The position numbers and the translations under genes are program-made. Of a DNA stretch of 64,000 bases, positions 55,824 through 64,000 are shown piece by piece. Below the pieces are notes generated by a model. The model worked only from the letters and a program-made list of their open reading frames with translations, had not been told where the DNA came from and ran no database searches. The DNA is from Holophagales bacterium (GTDB taxonomy: Bacteria; Acidobacteriota; Thermoanaerobaculia; Multivoradales; JAGPDF01): contig CP064972.1 in NCBI GenBank assembly GCA_016699405.1, forward strand, positions 1,643,501 to 1,707,500. Reading direction: 5' to 3'. Positions within the stretch are counted from its first letter, which is position 1; the number at the start of each line of letters is the position of its first letter.

Positions 55824-57299
55824 TCAGGTGGGGCTCGTCGTCCGCCCGAGGAGGCGTGAGGCGTTGCCGGCGACGAGGGTGGCGGCGCAGCCGATCAGCG
55901 TGTGCCAGGTGAAGTCGATCGGCGTCAGGGCGAGCACGGCGACCATCGTCGCGAGGCCGGCGACGAATCCGACGAAGGCGTCGCGCTGCCGCGTCGAGCG
56001 GAAGAAGAGGCCGAGGAAGAAGACGCCGAGCAGCCCGCCGTAGGTCACCGAGGCGATCTTCAGTCCGATCTCGACGACCGGGTTGCGCGTGTCGGTGAAG
56101 AGCATCGCGCCGCCGATCAGCAGCAGCCCCCAGAAGAGCGTGAAGATGCGCGACCAGCGGACCTCCTCGGCTGGCGTCAGGGGACGGCCGCGCCGCAGCG
56201 GCTGGAACAGGTCGAGGAAGGTCGCCGAGGCGAGCGAGCTGATCGACGAGGAGAGCGTGCCCATCGCCGAGGCGAGGACACCTGCGATCACCAGCCCGGC
56301 GAGCCCCGACGGCAGGCTCTCGACGATGAACTTGGGGAAGATCTCGTCGGAGCTCCGCAGACCGAGCGTGGCGAACGCCGCGCCGTCGTAGAAGGCGAAG
56401 AGGCAGAGCCCGAGCACCAGGAAGAAGGCGAACTGCAGGACGATCAGCGTCGCGTCGAGCATCAGCGCGCGCTGGGCGTCCCAGCGCGAGCGACAGCCGA
56501 GCAGGCGCTGGACGAGAAGCTGGTCGGTGCCGTGCGAGGCCATCGTCAGGAAGGTGCCGCCGAGCAGGCCGCCGAGCAGCGTGTAGGGCGACGAGAGGAA
56601 GCCGACGAAGCCGGTGCCGAAGTCGAGGTTCAGGATCTCGAGCTTGCTCGCACCGTCGCGCGTGGCGAAGGCGACGACGTCCGCCCAGCCGCCGGGCAGC
56701 CGGTGGAGGATGAGCGCCATCGAGGCCGCCGCGCCGACGAGGTAGATGAACATCTGGACGACGTCCATCGCCACCACCGCCTTGAGACCGCCGAGGTAGG
56801 TGTAGGCGAGCGTGAAGGCGCCGATCAGCAGGATCGAGGTCGGGTAGTCGAGACCGGTGATGATGTGCACCGGAATCGCCGTGGCGAAGAGCCGCACGCC
56901 CGAGGCGAGGACGCGGGTGACGATGAAGACCGACGAGGCGAACTTGCGCAGCGAGGGGCCGAAGCGCCGGCCGAGGAAGTCGTAGGCGGTTTCGAGGTCG
57001 CCCTCGAAATAGGCCGGGATGAACAGCACGCTGACCAGCAGCCGGCCGACGAAGTAGCCGAAGGCGAGCTGCAGGAAGTGCATGTTGCCGCGATAGGCGA
57101 GCCCCGGCACGCTGATGAAGGTAAGCGTGCTGGTCTCGCTCGCCACGATGGAGAAGCCGACGCTCCACCAGGACATCTCCTTACCGCCGAGAAAGTAGTC
57201 GCGCGACGAGCCCTGGCGGCCGGCGATCCAGATGCCGGCGAGCGTCACGCCGGCGAGGTAGACGGCGACGATCGCGTAGTCGACGGCGGCGAATCCCAT
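55824..57299 (-). CDS. Sodium:solute symporter (SSS family) 1
   Basis: 491 residues from ATG 57299 (MGFAAVDYAIVAVYLAGVTL). About 13 membrane helices. Family marks: SSRDYFLGGKEMSWWSVGFS and SIVASETSTLTFISVPGLAY at the N-terminus (the Ser/Thr-rich sodium site region), TLAYTYLGGLKAVVAMDVVQ, and MASHGTDQLLVQRLLGCRS. The substrate cannot be identified. It is separated from the upstream symporter gene by a single base (TGAGATG), so both are on one transcript. Confidence 0.9.
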   Translation of the reverse strand: MGFAAVDYAIVAVYLAGVTLAGIWIAGRQGSSRDYFLGGKEMSWWSVGFSIVASETSTLTFISVPGLAYRGNMHFLQLAFGYFVGRLLVSVLFIPAYFEGDLETAYDFLGRRFGPSLRKFASSVFIVTRVLASGVRLFATAIPVHIITGLDYPTSILLIGAFTLAYTYLGGLKAVVAMDVVQMFIYLVGAAASMALILHRLPGGWADVVAFATRDGASKLEILNLDFGTGFVGFLSSPYTLLGGLLGGTFLTMASHGTDQLLVQRLLGCRSRWDAQRALMLDATLIVLQFAFFLVLGLCLFAFYDGAAFATLGLRSSDEIFPKFIVESLPSGLAGLVIAGVLASAMGTLSSSISSLASATFLDLFQPLRRGRPLTPAEEVRWSRIFTLFWGLLLIGGAMLFTDTRNPVVEIGLKIASVTYGGLLGVFFLGLFFRSTRQRDAFVGFVAGLATMVAVLALTPIDFTWHTLIGCAATLVAGNASRLLGRTTSPT

Positions 57300-57300
57300 C

Positions 57301-59148
57301 TCAGGCCGCCGCCCGTTCGCCGGCGCCCTTGGCCTGCCAAAGACGACGGACCACGCGCACCAGGACGAAGCCGCTCGCCGCGAAGACCGCGCAGCAGACG
57401 GCGGCGTAGCCGGTGCGTCCGTAGAGGAAGTTGCCGACCGCGAAGAGCGACGACCAGATCGTCGCGCACCCCGACACCCAGCCGACGAGCGCCAGCGGGA
57501 TGTTGTCGCCGGTCTCCGTCTCCGTGGCGGCGAAGCCCTCGGTGTCGCGGAAGCGCCGCCAGCCGGGGCCGAACGGCTTGACCTTGCGGTAGAAGGTGCG
57601 CAGCACCTCCGCGTCCGTCGCCGGCGCGACGTACGCGGCGACCACCCAGCAGAGCGTGGTGAACAGGATGGTGAGCACCAGCCGGACCGACGAGGGCGTG
57701 TGCAGCCCCTGCTTCTCCGTCACCAGGAAGACGATCGAGATGACGAACGAGCTCGCCATCGCCACCACCTCGCACCAGGCGTTGATGCGCCACCAGAACC
57801 AGCGCAGGATGTAGAGCAATCCGGTGCCGGCGCCGATCTGCAGGATGAGATCGAAGCTGTCCTTGGCCGAAGTCATCAGGTACATCATGCCGGCGGCGCT
57901 GGCGAAGAGGCCGATCGTCGCCAGCCGTCCCGCCGTCACGTAGTGCCGCTCGCTCCGGCCCGGTCGCAGGAAGCGCTTGTAGAAGTCGTGGATGAGGTAC
58001 GAGGCGCCCCAGTTGAGGTGGGTGAGGATGGTCGAGGAGTTGGCGGCGACGAGGCCGCCGACCATCAGTCCCATCCAGCCGACCGGCAACACCGTGCTGA
58101 TCATCGCCGGGTAGGCGATGTCGTGGCCGAGCCACTTCGGGTCGAGATTCGGGAAGGCGGCGCGGATGTCGCCGAGCGTCGGGTAGACGACGAGCGAGCA
58201 GAGGCCGACGAGGATCCACGGCCAGGGGCGCAGCACGTAGTGGGCGACGTTGAAGAAGAGCACGCCGCCGAGCGAATCGCGCTCCGACTTCGAGGCCAGC
58301 ATGCGCTGGGCGATGTAGCTGCCGCCGCCCGGCTCGGCGCCGGGGTACCAGACGGCCCACCACTGGATGGCGATCGGCAGGATGAAGACGGCGGCCGCGA
58401 GGTCCCAGAGGTCGGTGTTGTGCGGCGCGAACGACGGCAGCATGTCGAGGTAGCTGAAGCCGGGGATCGCATGGTCCACCGGCCCCTGCAGCGCCCCCAC
58501 TTTGGCGACCAGAACCGAGAGTCCGCCGACCGACTTGACGGCGAAGTAGGCGGCGGCGATGACCGCGCTCATCTTGACGAAGAACTGGATCATGTCGATG
58601 ACCAGCACGCCCCAGAGCCCCGAGTGCGCGGCGAAGATCACGTTGAGCAGGCCGACGAGCAGGAGCGTCTGCCAGTCGCTCATGCCGAAGAGGACGTTGG
58701 CGATCTTCACCGCGGCGAGGTTGACCGTCGCCATGATCACGCAGTTGAAGAAGAAGCCCAGGTAGACGGCGCGGAAGCCGCGCACCAGCCGCGCCGCGCG
58801 GCCGGAGTAGCGCAGCTCGTAGAACTCCAGGTCGGTGAGCACCCCCGAGCGGCGCCAGAGCCGGGCGAAGAAGAAGACCGTCGCGACGCCGGTGAGCACG
58901 AACGCCCACCACTGCCAGTTGCCCGCCACCCCCTGGCGGCGGACGATGTCGGTGACCAGGTTCGGCGTGTCGCTCGAGAAGGTGGTCGCCACCATCGAGA
59001 GCCCGGCGAGCCACCACGGCACCGAGCGGCCGGAGGCGAAGAACTCCTTGGTGTCCTTGCCCGAACGCTTGCCGAAGAAGAGCGCCGGAACGAAGCAGAC
59101 GGCGAGCGTCGCGGCAACGACCAGCCAGTCGAGAGCCTGCAGGTGCAC
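57301..59148 (-). CDS. Sodium:solute symporter (SSS family) 2, long form
   Basis: The start is GTG 59148, preceded by GAGGAGG at 7 nt (MHLQALDWLVVAATLAVCFV); the frame continues upstream into a repeat region. 615 residues. GKRSGKDTKEFFASGRSVPW, WLAGLSMVATTFSSDTPNLV and GLWGVLVIDMIQFFVKMSAV are SSS-family marks, as is GGLVAANSSTILTHLNWGAS. A hydrophilic loop after helix 12 (RTFYRKVKPFGPGWRRFRDT) and extra helices make it longer than the usual 480-550. It is followed directly by symporter 1; two paralogues in one operon suggest related substrates. Confidence 0.88.
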   Translation of the reverse strand: MHLQALDWLVVAATLAVCFVPALFFGKRSGKDTKEFFASGRSVPWWLAGLSMVATTFSSDTPNLVTDIVRRQGVAGNWQWWAFVLTGVATVFFFARLWRRSGVLTDLEFYELRYSGRAARLVRGFRAVYLGFFFNCVIMATVNLAAVKIANVLFGMSDWQTLLLVGLLNVIFAAHSGLWGVLVIDMIQFFVKMSAVIAAAYFAVKSVGGLSVLVAKVGALQGPVDHAIPGFSYLDMLPSFAPHNTDLWDLAAAVFILPIAIQWWAVWYPGAEPGGGSYIAQRMLASKSERDSLGGVLFFNVAHYVLRPWPWILVGLCSLVVYPTLGDIRAAFPNLDPKWLGHDIAYPAMISTVLPVGWMGLMVGGLVAANSSTILTHLNWGASYLIHDFYKRFLRPGRSERHYVTAGRLATIGLFASAAGMMYLMTSAKDSFDLILQIGAGTGLLYILRWFWWRINAWCEVVAMASSFVISIVFLVTEKQGLHTPSSVRLVLTILFTTLCWVVAAYVAPATDAEVLRTFYRKVKPFGPGWRRFRDTEGFAATETETGDNIPLALVGWVSGCATIWSSLFAVGNFLYGRTGYAAVCCAVFAASGFVLVRVVRRLWQAKGAGERAAA

Positions 59149-59336
59149 TTCGAGCCTCCTCGGCGTCCGGGTCGCGAACCGTCGTCCGCCAGCCGACGAG
59201 TCTACCCAAGCCGACCCCGCGGAAACCGCCACCGCCGGCCGATCGCGAAGCCGGTCGGCGACCCTTCGGGGAGGGCTCGGAAAGTGCCTGGCACCCGGAC
59301 GAGCAGCGCCTGCACCAACAACGCGCGCCAACCCCG

Positions 59337-59447
59337 CTCGTCGTCCCGAGCGAGAGCGGGGGACCCGGGCGGGCGTGCGGCGCGCGAGCGGCGCGATCTC
59401 GGCGGAGACCCCCCGCCCAGGTCCCTCCTGTTGGTCGGGACGACGAG
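59337..59447. repeat. MITE/REP-like element with inverted ends, copy 1
   Basis: 111 bp bounded by CTCGTCGTCCCGA (59337-59349) and its exact inverse TCGGGACGACGAG (59435-59447). The interior contains GCGATCTCGGCGGAGACC and CCGCCCAGGTCCCTCC, shared with copy 2. No coding capacity. It occupies the gap of about 480 bp between the symporter operon and the next gene. Confidence 0.7.
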
Positions 59448-59630
59448 GGGTGGAGGAGCGATCAGGCACCTCGTCACTTCAAGCGAGACGAGCCCCTGGA
59501 TCACCCTGCCTGCCGGGTGCCGCGCTTCTCCGAGGCCGTCGTTCGGAGGTGCCCACCCGATCGGGTGTTTGTGCTTTTGTAGCGCCGGCTGACACTCTCT
59601 TGGTCGTTCGTGTGTCGAAAGGAGTTGGCG

Positions 59631-61424
59631 ATGAGCCCGTTCTCCCTCGGTCGCCGCGCTGTGGCTCCAATTCTGGGAGCTCTGCTCTTGGGATTCAGCG
59701 GCTTGCCCGCCAGAGCAGCCGACTGGATCTGGCAGAACCCGCTCCCCCAGGGAAACTTCATCTCGAGTGTCTGGGGGAGCGGAGGGAGCGACATCTTCGC
59801 TCTGAGCGGCAAGACGATCCTCCATTGGGATGGCACCTCGTGGAGGTCGATGCACAGCGGGTCGACGAAGTCCCTTGCGAGCGTCTGGGGAAGCAGTGGA
59901 AGTGACGTGTTCGCCGTCGGAGAAGACGGGACGATCCTCCACTACGACGGAAGCCGCTGGAGGGCGATGAACAGTGGCACGACAGGATCGCTGCATGGGG
60001 TATGGGGGAGCAGTGCGAGCGACGTGTTCGTCGTCAGCGGCGGGGGAGAGATTCTGCACTACGACGGCATAGGCTGGTCGACGGTGTTCAGTTCTCCCAC
60101 CTACATGTTCTCCGCCGTTTGGGGGAGCAGCAGCAGCGATGTCTTCGCCGTTGGTGATCCAGCGACGGTCCTGCACTACGACGGCGCCACCTGGTCGGCG
60201 ACGTCGCTCCACTACAACGATCTTGTCGTCGGCGTATGGGGGAGCAGTAGCAGCGACGTCTTCCTCGTGTACTGGGGCGGACGGATCGACCACTACGACG
60301 GTAGTCATTGGTCGATGATGCGACTAGATGTGTCCGATTGGTTCCATGGTGTCTGGGGAAGTAGCGGCAGCGATGTCTATGCGGTGGGCCAGAGCCTCTC
60401 GGGAGCACTGGTTCTCCACTACGACGGCAGTAGCTGGGCGCCGGTGAGCACGGGGTCGGCGAGCGCGCTCTACGGGGTATGGGGAACCAGCGCGAGCGAT
60501 GTGGTTGTCGCTGGCACTGGCGGGGCGATCCTGCGCTACAACGGGAGCAGCTGGTCGGAGATGACCAGCGGCACGAGGAAGTCCTTTGGAGGCATCTGGG
60601 GGACCAGCGAGAGCAACATCTTCGCCGTTGGGGCCAACGGGACCATCGTGCACGACGACGGCAGCAACTGGTTGGAGATGACGAGCGGCACGACGAGCGC
60701 GCTCTCCGCCCTCTGGGGTGCGAGCGGCACGAACGTCCTCGCGGTCGGTAGCGGCGGAACGATCCGGCACTACGACGGCAGCGACTGGTCGGCGATGACC
60801 AGCGGCACGACGAATGAGCTGAACGGCGTCTGGGGCGCGAGCGGAGCCGACGTCTTCGCGGTCGGTAGCGCCGGGACGATCCTGCACTACGACGGCAGCA
60901 GCTGGTCGACGATGACCAGCGGCGTGACCCATAGTCTCTCCGGAGTCTGGGGGAGTAGCGGGAACGACGTCTACGCCGTCGGCTCCTCGTGGGCGATCCT
61001 GCATTACGACGGAAGCGGTTGGTCTGTGGCGGGCGGCAGCCCGGCCCAGCCTCTCTGGGGCATCTGGGGCGCAGGCGGGAGTGACATCTTCGCCGTCGGG
61101 CAGGGAGGGACCATCGTCCACTACGACGGAGTGGACTGGTGGGGGATGAGCAGCGGCACGACGAAGGACCTCTACGCCGTACGGGGAAGCAGCGGCAGCG
61201 ATGTTTACGCCGTGGGCGACGTCGGCACGATCCTGCACTACGACGGTGTCAACTGGAATTCGATGGATAGCGGCACGTACAGTACCCTCAGGGGAATCTG
61301 GGTCGGCGCCGCGAGCGATGTTCGCGTCGTCGGCCACACCGGGACGATTCTTCAGAACAATGTCCTTTTCGCCGCCCCACTCGAGAGCGGCGATCTCGCG
61401 GATTGGGCTGCCTTCGAGCCGTAG
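59631..61424 (+). CDS. Secreted 14-repeat WGSSGSDVFAVG protein
   Basis: The start is ATG 59631 after AAAGGAG at 7 nt. The signal peptide is MSPFSLGRRAVAPILGALLL ending near ARAAD. The 597-residue product has 14 repeats of about 41 residues with consensus GVWGSSGSDVFAVG, then GTILHYDGSSWSxM and SGTT, a pattern expected for a beta-propeller or beta-solenoid. Repeat 13 has VRGSS and repeat 14 WVGAA, the most diverged. The C-terminus reads LFAAPLESGDLADWAAFEP, a tag also carried by the next gene's product. Secreted and probably surface-bound; function unknown. Confidence 0.85.
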   Translation: MSPFSLGRRAVAPILGALLLGFSGLPARAADWIWQNPLPQGNFISSVWGSGGSDIFALSGKTILHWDGTSWRSMHSGSTKSLASVWGSSGSDVFAVGEDGTILHYDGSRWRAMNSGTTGSLHGVWGSSASDVFVVSGGGEILHYDGIGWSTVFSSPTYMFSAVWGSSSSDVFAVGDPATVLHYDGATWSATSLHYNDLVVGVWGSSSSDVFLVYWGGRIDHYDGSHWSMMRLDVSDWFHGVWGSSGSDVYAVGQSLSGALVLHYDGSSWAPVSTGSASALYGVWGTSASDVVVAGTGGAILRYNGSSWSEMTSGTRKSFGGIWGTSESNIFAVGANGTIVHDDGSNWLEMTSGTTSALSALWGASGTNVLAVGSGGTIRHYDGSDWSAMTSGTTNELNGVWGASGADVFAVGSAGTILHYDGSSWSTMTSGVTHSLSGVWGSSGNDVYAVGSSWAILHYDGSGWSVAGGSPAQPLWGIWGAGGSDIFAVGQGGTIVHYDGVDWWGMSSGTTKDLYAVRGSSGSDVYAVGDVGTILHYDGVNWNSMDSGTYSTLRGIWVGAASDVRVVGHTGTILQNNVLFAAPLESGDLADWAAFEP

Positions 61425-61578
61425 AACCCCGCGATCCGGCCGGTCCTTCGATTGGACGCGGACCGGCTCCTGAGGACTCGCGATCTCCTCGGTCACGCCA
61501 GCGATCCAACCCACCGTCCTGCTGCGAATTCGCCAGCCACTTCTGGCTCCCGCGCCTCCGGCACCCACCTGGAAGCTG

Positions 61579-61684
61579 TCGTCGTCCCGAGCGAGAGCGA
61601 GACACTCGGGCGGAACGCGCGGGAGCGGTGCGATCTCGGCGGAGACCCCCCGCCCAGGTCCCTCCCGTTGGTCGGGACGACGAG
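61579..61684. repeat. MITE/REP-like element with inverted ends, copy 2
   Basis: 106 bp bounded by TCGTCGTCCCGA (61579-61590) and TCGGGACGACGAG (61672-61684), with the same interior blocks as copy 1. A single end (TCGGGACGACGAG) also lies at about 63427 after the next gene. The rest of 61425-61874 has no gene. Confidence 0.7.
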
Positions 61685-61874
61685 GGGTGGCCCTGTCTCG
61701 CACTCGAGAAACGTACCGGGCGCCGGCGACCCAGGAGTAGAATGCGTAAGCGGTGTGTATTCTCCGTGACGCTACGCTGGCAGTAGCGATGAGGCCACTC
61801 GTGGCCGAGAAGATCCCTCCGGCTTGGCTTTGCCTTCCTGCCGGGGTGACACTTCACTGGGCGGGACCCGAACT

Positions 61875-63410
61875 GTGACCACCAAGACTCACACCTTAGC
61901 GGCACTCTCAATCCTCGTCGCATTCTTCGGGGTGCCTCAGGACCTCTCGGCCCAAGTCTGGTCCTACGACAACTTCGCCATCGCCCCGAGCCCGAGCCTC
62001 GCGGGCAATCGGTTCGGGATGGCAATGGCTGCGGGGAACTTCGACGGACTCGCTGGCGAGGACCTCGTGGTCATGGAGTCGCGCGACGCCACCGGAAGTC
62101 AGGGCGGAGTCTGGCTCTTCCTGGCCCGCGGACGATCTCTCGTGCCCTCCGACCACCTCGTCGGCACCGGGGTCAGCGACTATCTCGGTTGGGGCCTCGC
62201 CGCTGGCGACTTTGACGGGGACGGGCGGGATTCCTTTGCCATCGGCTCCGAACACGTCGGCGGAGTGAGTCAGTGCGGAGCCGTTTACCTCTACGCCTAC
62301 GACATCGCGGCGGGGCACTCGGTGCTGCAGTCCTTTCTTCAGCCGGGAAGCTCAGGGTTCCCTGGCAGTTGCGAGAGTACGTCGTTCTTCGGTAGCTCGT
62401 TCGCCGTGGGCGATTTCGATGGGGACGGATTCGACGACCTGGCGATCGGCGCCCCCAACCAGACGGTGGGCACTCTCGGCGGCGGGGGCGCGATCTGGAT
62501 TCTCCCTGGCTCGGTGACCGGGCTCGATCCGGCAAGCGCCCGCCGCATCGACCAATCAACGCCGGGGATGGGCGGGCTGCCGGCCGCCGGAGAAGGGTTC
62601 GGCCAGGCCTTGAGCGCCGGCGACTTCAACGGCGACGGGCGCGACGACGTCGCCGTGGGCGTACCCCGCCGGAACAGCGCCGACCAGTTCCATTCCGGCG
62701 CTGTCTACGTGCTGTTCGGCTCACCTCTCGGGATCACGGGAGAGGGCAGCGTCGTGCTGACGGTTGGGAACCTGGGACTGACACCCGATGTCGAAGACGG
62801 TTTCGGGGCGTTCGTCGCCTCCGGCAGACTCGGCAGCGACGTGGCGGATGACCTGGTCGTGGGCTCTCCCCACCGGCGAGTCGGAGGTCCCGTTCCGGTC
62901 GGCGCGGGAGTGGTCACGATCTTCTGGGGCGCTGCCATCGGCCCGCCTTTCGCCCTTGCCTTCGATATCAACCAGGACATGATGGCCGGCCAGGCGTCGG
63001 ACGGCTTCGATCAGTTCGGTGCGGGTCTCGCCATTGCCGATTTCGATGGAGACGCTCAGGCCGACCTGGCGATCGGTGCACCCAGCGAGTCCGACGATGC
63101 ACTCTCCTACGTCGGGGCGGCTCATGTTGTCCGTGGACCGGTCAGCTTGGCGACCGTAGCGACCGCTCGTTCGATCGTCCCTGACGCCGGATATGCCTCC
63201 TGGCCGCGCGCCAGCGGTCAGGCCTACGGGCTGCCGCTCGTCGCACTCGATCTAGACGCTGACGCCAACGCCGACCTTGCCGTTGCCATCACTGGCCACG
63301 ACCGGACCGCGACCGATGCGGGTCTGGTCCAGATCCTCTTCGGCGCTCTCTTTGCCACTGGCTTCGAGCGCGGCGATCAGGGAGATTGGACCTACCCCTT
63401 CGCGCCCTAG
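61875..63410 (+). CDS. Secreted FG-GAP (integrin-type propeller) protein
   Basis: The start is GTG 61875 (VTTKTHTLAALSILVAFFGV, signal peptide ending LSAQV); the upstream in-frame ATG 61824 gives an unlikely leader. 511 residues with FG-GAP repeats carrying calcium loops: AAGDFDGDGRDSFAIGS, AVGDFDGDGFDDLAIGAP, SAGDFNGDGRDDVAVGVP, AIADFDGDAQADLAIGAP and a last LDLDADANADLAV. It should fold as a seven-bladed propeller. The C-terminus LFATGFERGDQGDWTYPFAP shares the GFE-x-GD-x-x-DW tag with the preceding protein. Probably exported and surface-associated. Confidence 0.85.
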   Translation: MTTKTHTLAALSILVAFFGVPQDLSAQVWSYDNFAIAPSPSLAGNRFGMAMAAGNFDGLAGEDLVVMESRDATGSQGGVWLFLARGRSLVPSDHLVGTGVSDYLGWGLAAGDFDGDGRDSFAIGSEHVGGVSQCGAVYLYAYDIAAGHSVLQSFLQPGSSGFPGSCESTSFFGSSFAVGDFDGDGFDDLAIGAPNQTVGTLGGGGAIWILPGSVTGLDPASARRIDQSTPGMGGLPAAGEGFGQALSAGDFNGDGRDDVAVGVPRRNSADQFHSGAVYVLFGSPLGITGEGSVVLTVGNLGLTPDVEDGFGAFVASGRLGSDVADDLVVGSPHRRVGGPVPVGAGVVTIFWGAAIGPPFALAFDINQDMMAGQASDGFDQFGAGLAIADFDGDAQADLAIGAPSESDDALSYVGAAHVVRGPVSLATVATARSIVPDAGYASWPRASGQAYGLPLVALDLDADANADLAVAITGHDRTATDAGLVQILFGALFATGFERGDQGDWTYPFAP

Positions 63411-63531
63411 CTGGACGTCGCAAGCTCGGGACGACGAGGGGAGGGGGCGCGGTCGAACGCCCCGGGGTGGCAGCGAAACCTCCGCTGCGCGCCGGTGGAA
63501 CTGCCGCCTCCGTCCAGCTATCGTAGCCCCC

Positions 63532-64000
63532 ATGTTCGAGCAGGCCTTCAAGAACGTCGACGACATCCTGAGGAAGGAGGCCGGCTGCACGACGGAGCTC
63601 GACTACACCGAGCAGACGTCCTGGCTCCTCTTCCTCAAGTACCTGGACGGGCTGGAGCAGGACAAGGCGACCGAGGCGAAGCTCGAGGGGAGGAAGTACG
63701 CCTTTATCCTCGACCCGCCGTACCGCTGGGAAAGCTGGGCGGCGCCGAAGGCGAAGAACGGCGAGATCGACCACCACCGTGCGAAGACCGGGGACGACCT
63801 GCGCGACTTCGTGAATCTCAAGCTCTTCCCCTACCTCCACGCCTTCAAGCAGAAGGCGAGCGGCTCGAACACCATCGAGTACAAGATCGGCGAGATCTTC
63901 GGGGAGATCAAGAACAAGATCCAGAGCGGCTACAACTTGCGCGAGATCATCGACCAGATCGACGAGCTCGAGTTCCGCTCCCAGACGGAGAAGCACGAGC
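63532..64000 (+). CDS. hsdM: Type I restriction methylase HsdM, N-terminus (partial)
   Basis: ATG 63532 opens a frame that runs off the window. Visible residues MFEQAFKNVDDILRKEAGCT, TELDYTEQTSWLLFLKYLDG and LRDFVNLKLFPYLHAFKQKA match the helical N-terminal domain of type I M subunits. The AdoMet-binding and NPPF motifs would lie beyond the edge. It predicts hsdS and hsdR genes downstream. Confidence 0.8.
   Translation, partial: MFEQAFKNVDDILRKEAGCTTELDYTEQTSWLLFLKYLDGLEQDKATEAKLEGRKYAFILDPPYRWESWAAPKAKNGEIDHHRAKTGDDLRDFVNLKLFPYLHAFKQKASGSNTIEYKIGEIFGEIKNKIQSGYNLREIIDQIDELEFRSQTEKHE

Noticed and set aside
55261..56043. Open frame with SGRRGAT-type repeats
   Set aside because: It translates the 23-bp tandem DNA array, has no ribosome site and runs antisense into the symporter gene.

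Overview
The window is high-GC bacterial chromosome, about two thirds GC by eye. Very large secreted repeat proteins, an IPTL-like C-terminal sorting signal, a shared GFE-x-GD-x-x-DW C-terminal tag, paired sodium symporters and an R2lox/SCP-2 pair would fit an Acidobacteriota lineage such as Thermoanaerobaculia. That placement is inference; no rRNA or universal marker gene is visible.

Layout. (1) 2-18268: 3' part of a giant multidomain surface protein of more than 6,000 residues. (2) 18343-29378: a full-length Rhs/YD-repeat polymorphic toxin with transglutaminase-like N-terminal region and nuclease-like tip, followed by an overlapping putative immunity gene. (3) 29378-45960: an accessory zone. 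It holds a dead IS5-type element, a cassette-like gene behind an integron-like promoter/junction, two orphan Rhs modules (31758-35075 and 40567-43887) that share 2.1-2.7 kb of near-identical core but have different nuclease tips and immunity genes, a restriction enzyme/C5 methylase/Vsr island (35837-38834), and an IS3-type element. (4) 45961-49050: a RAYT (REP-associated Y1 transposase), a two-gene cassette encoding a putative HEPN protein and its partner, and a second integron-like junction with a decayed integrase. (5) 49141-64000: a more ordinary region with a rhodanese-like protein, SCP-2/R2lox operon, GNAT enzyme, histidine kinase, broken IS110 transposase, two SSS-family symporters, two secreted beta-propeller-type proteins, and the start of a type I restriction methylase.

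The most notable pattern is a block of about 180 bp present twice (31058-31236 and 48513-48691). In each copy, on the minus strand, a decayed IntI-type integrase 3' end is followed by a consensus promoter (TTGACA, 17 nt, TAGACT), then 125 bp, then a GTTAG junction after which the two loci diverge into unrelated genes. This is what an integron with its integrase in the same orientation as its cassettes would look like. The captured genes are a membrane protein with six exact 10-residue repeats and an HTH-like/HEPN pair that could be a defence or toxin-antitoxin module.

The Rhs part behaves as a toxin-diversification locus. One expressed, secreted parent gene is followed by orphan core-plus-tip-plus-immunity modules whose long identity to the parent would let homologous recombination swap tips. 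Several families of short repeats (RAYT-linked repeats, elements of about 110 bp with 12-13 bp inverted ends, 23-bp and 71-bp tandem repeats) fill the intergenic space.
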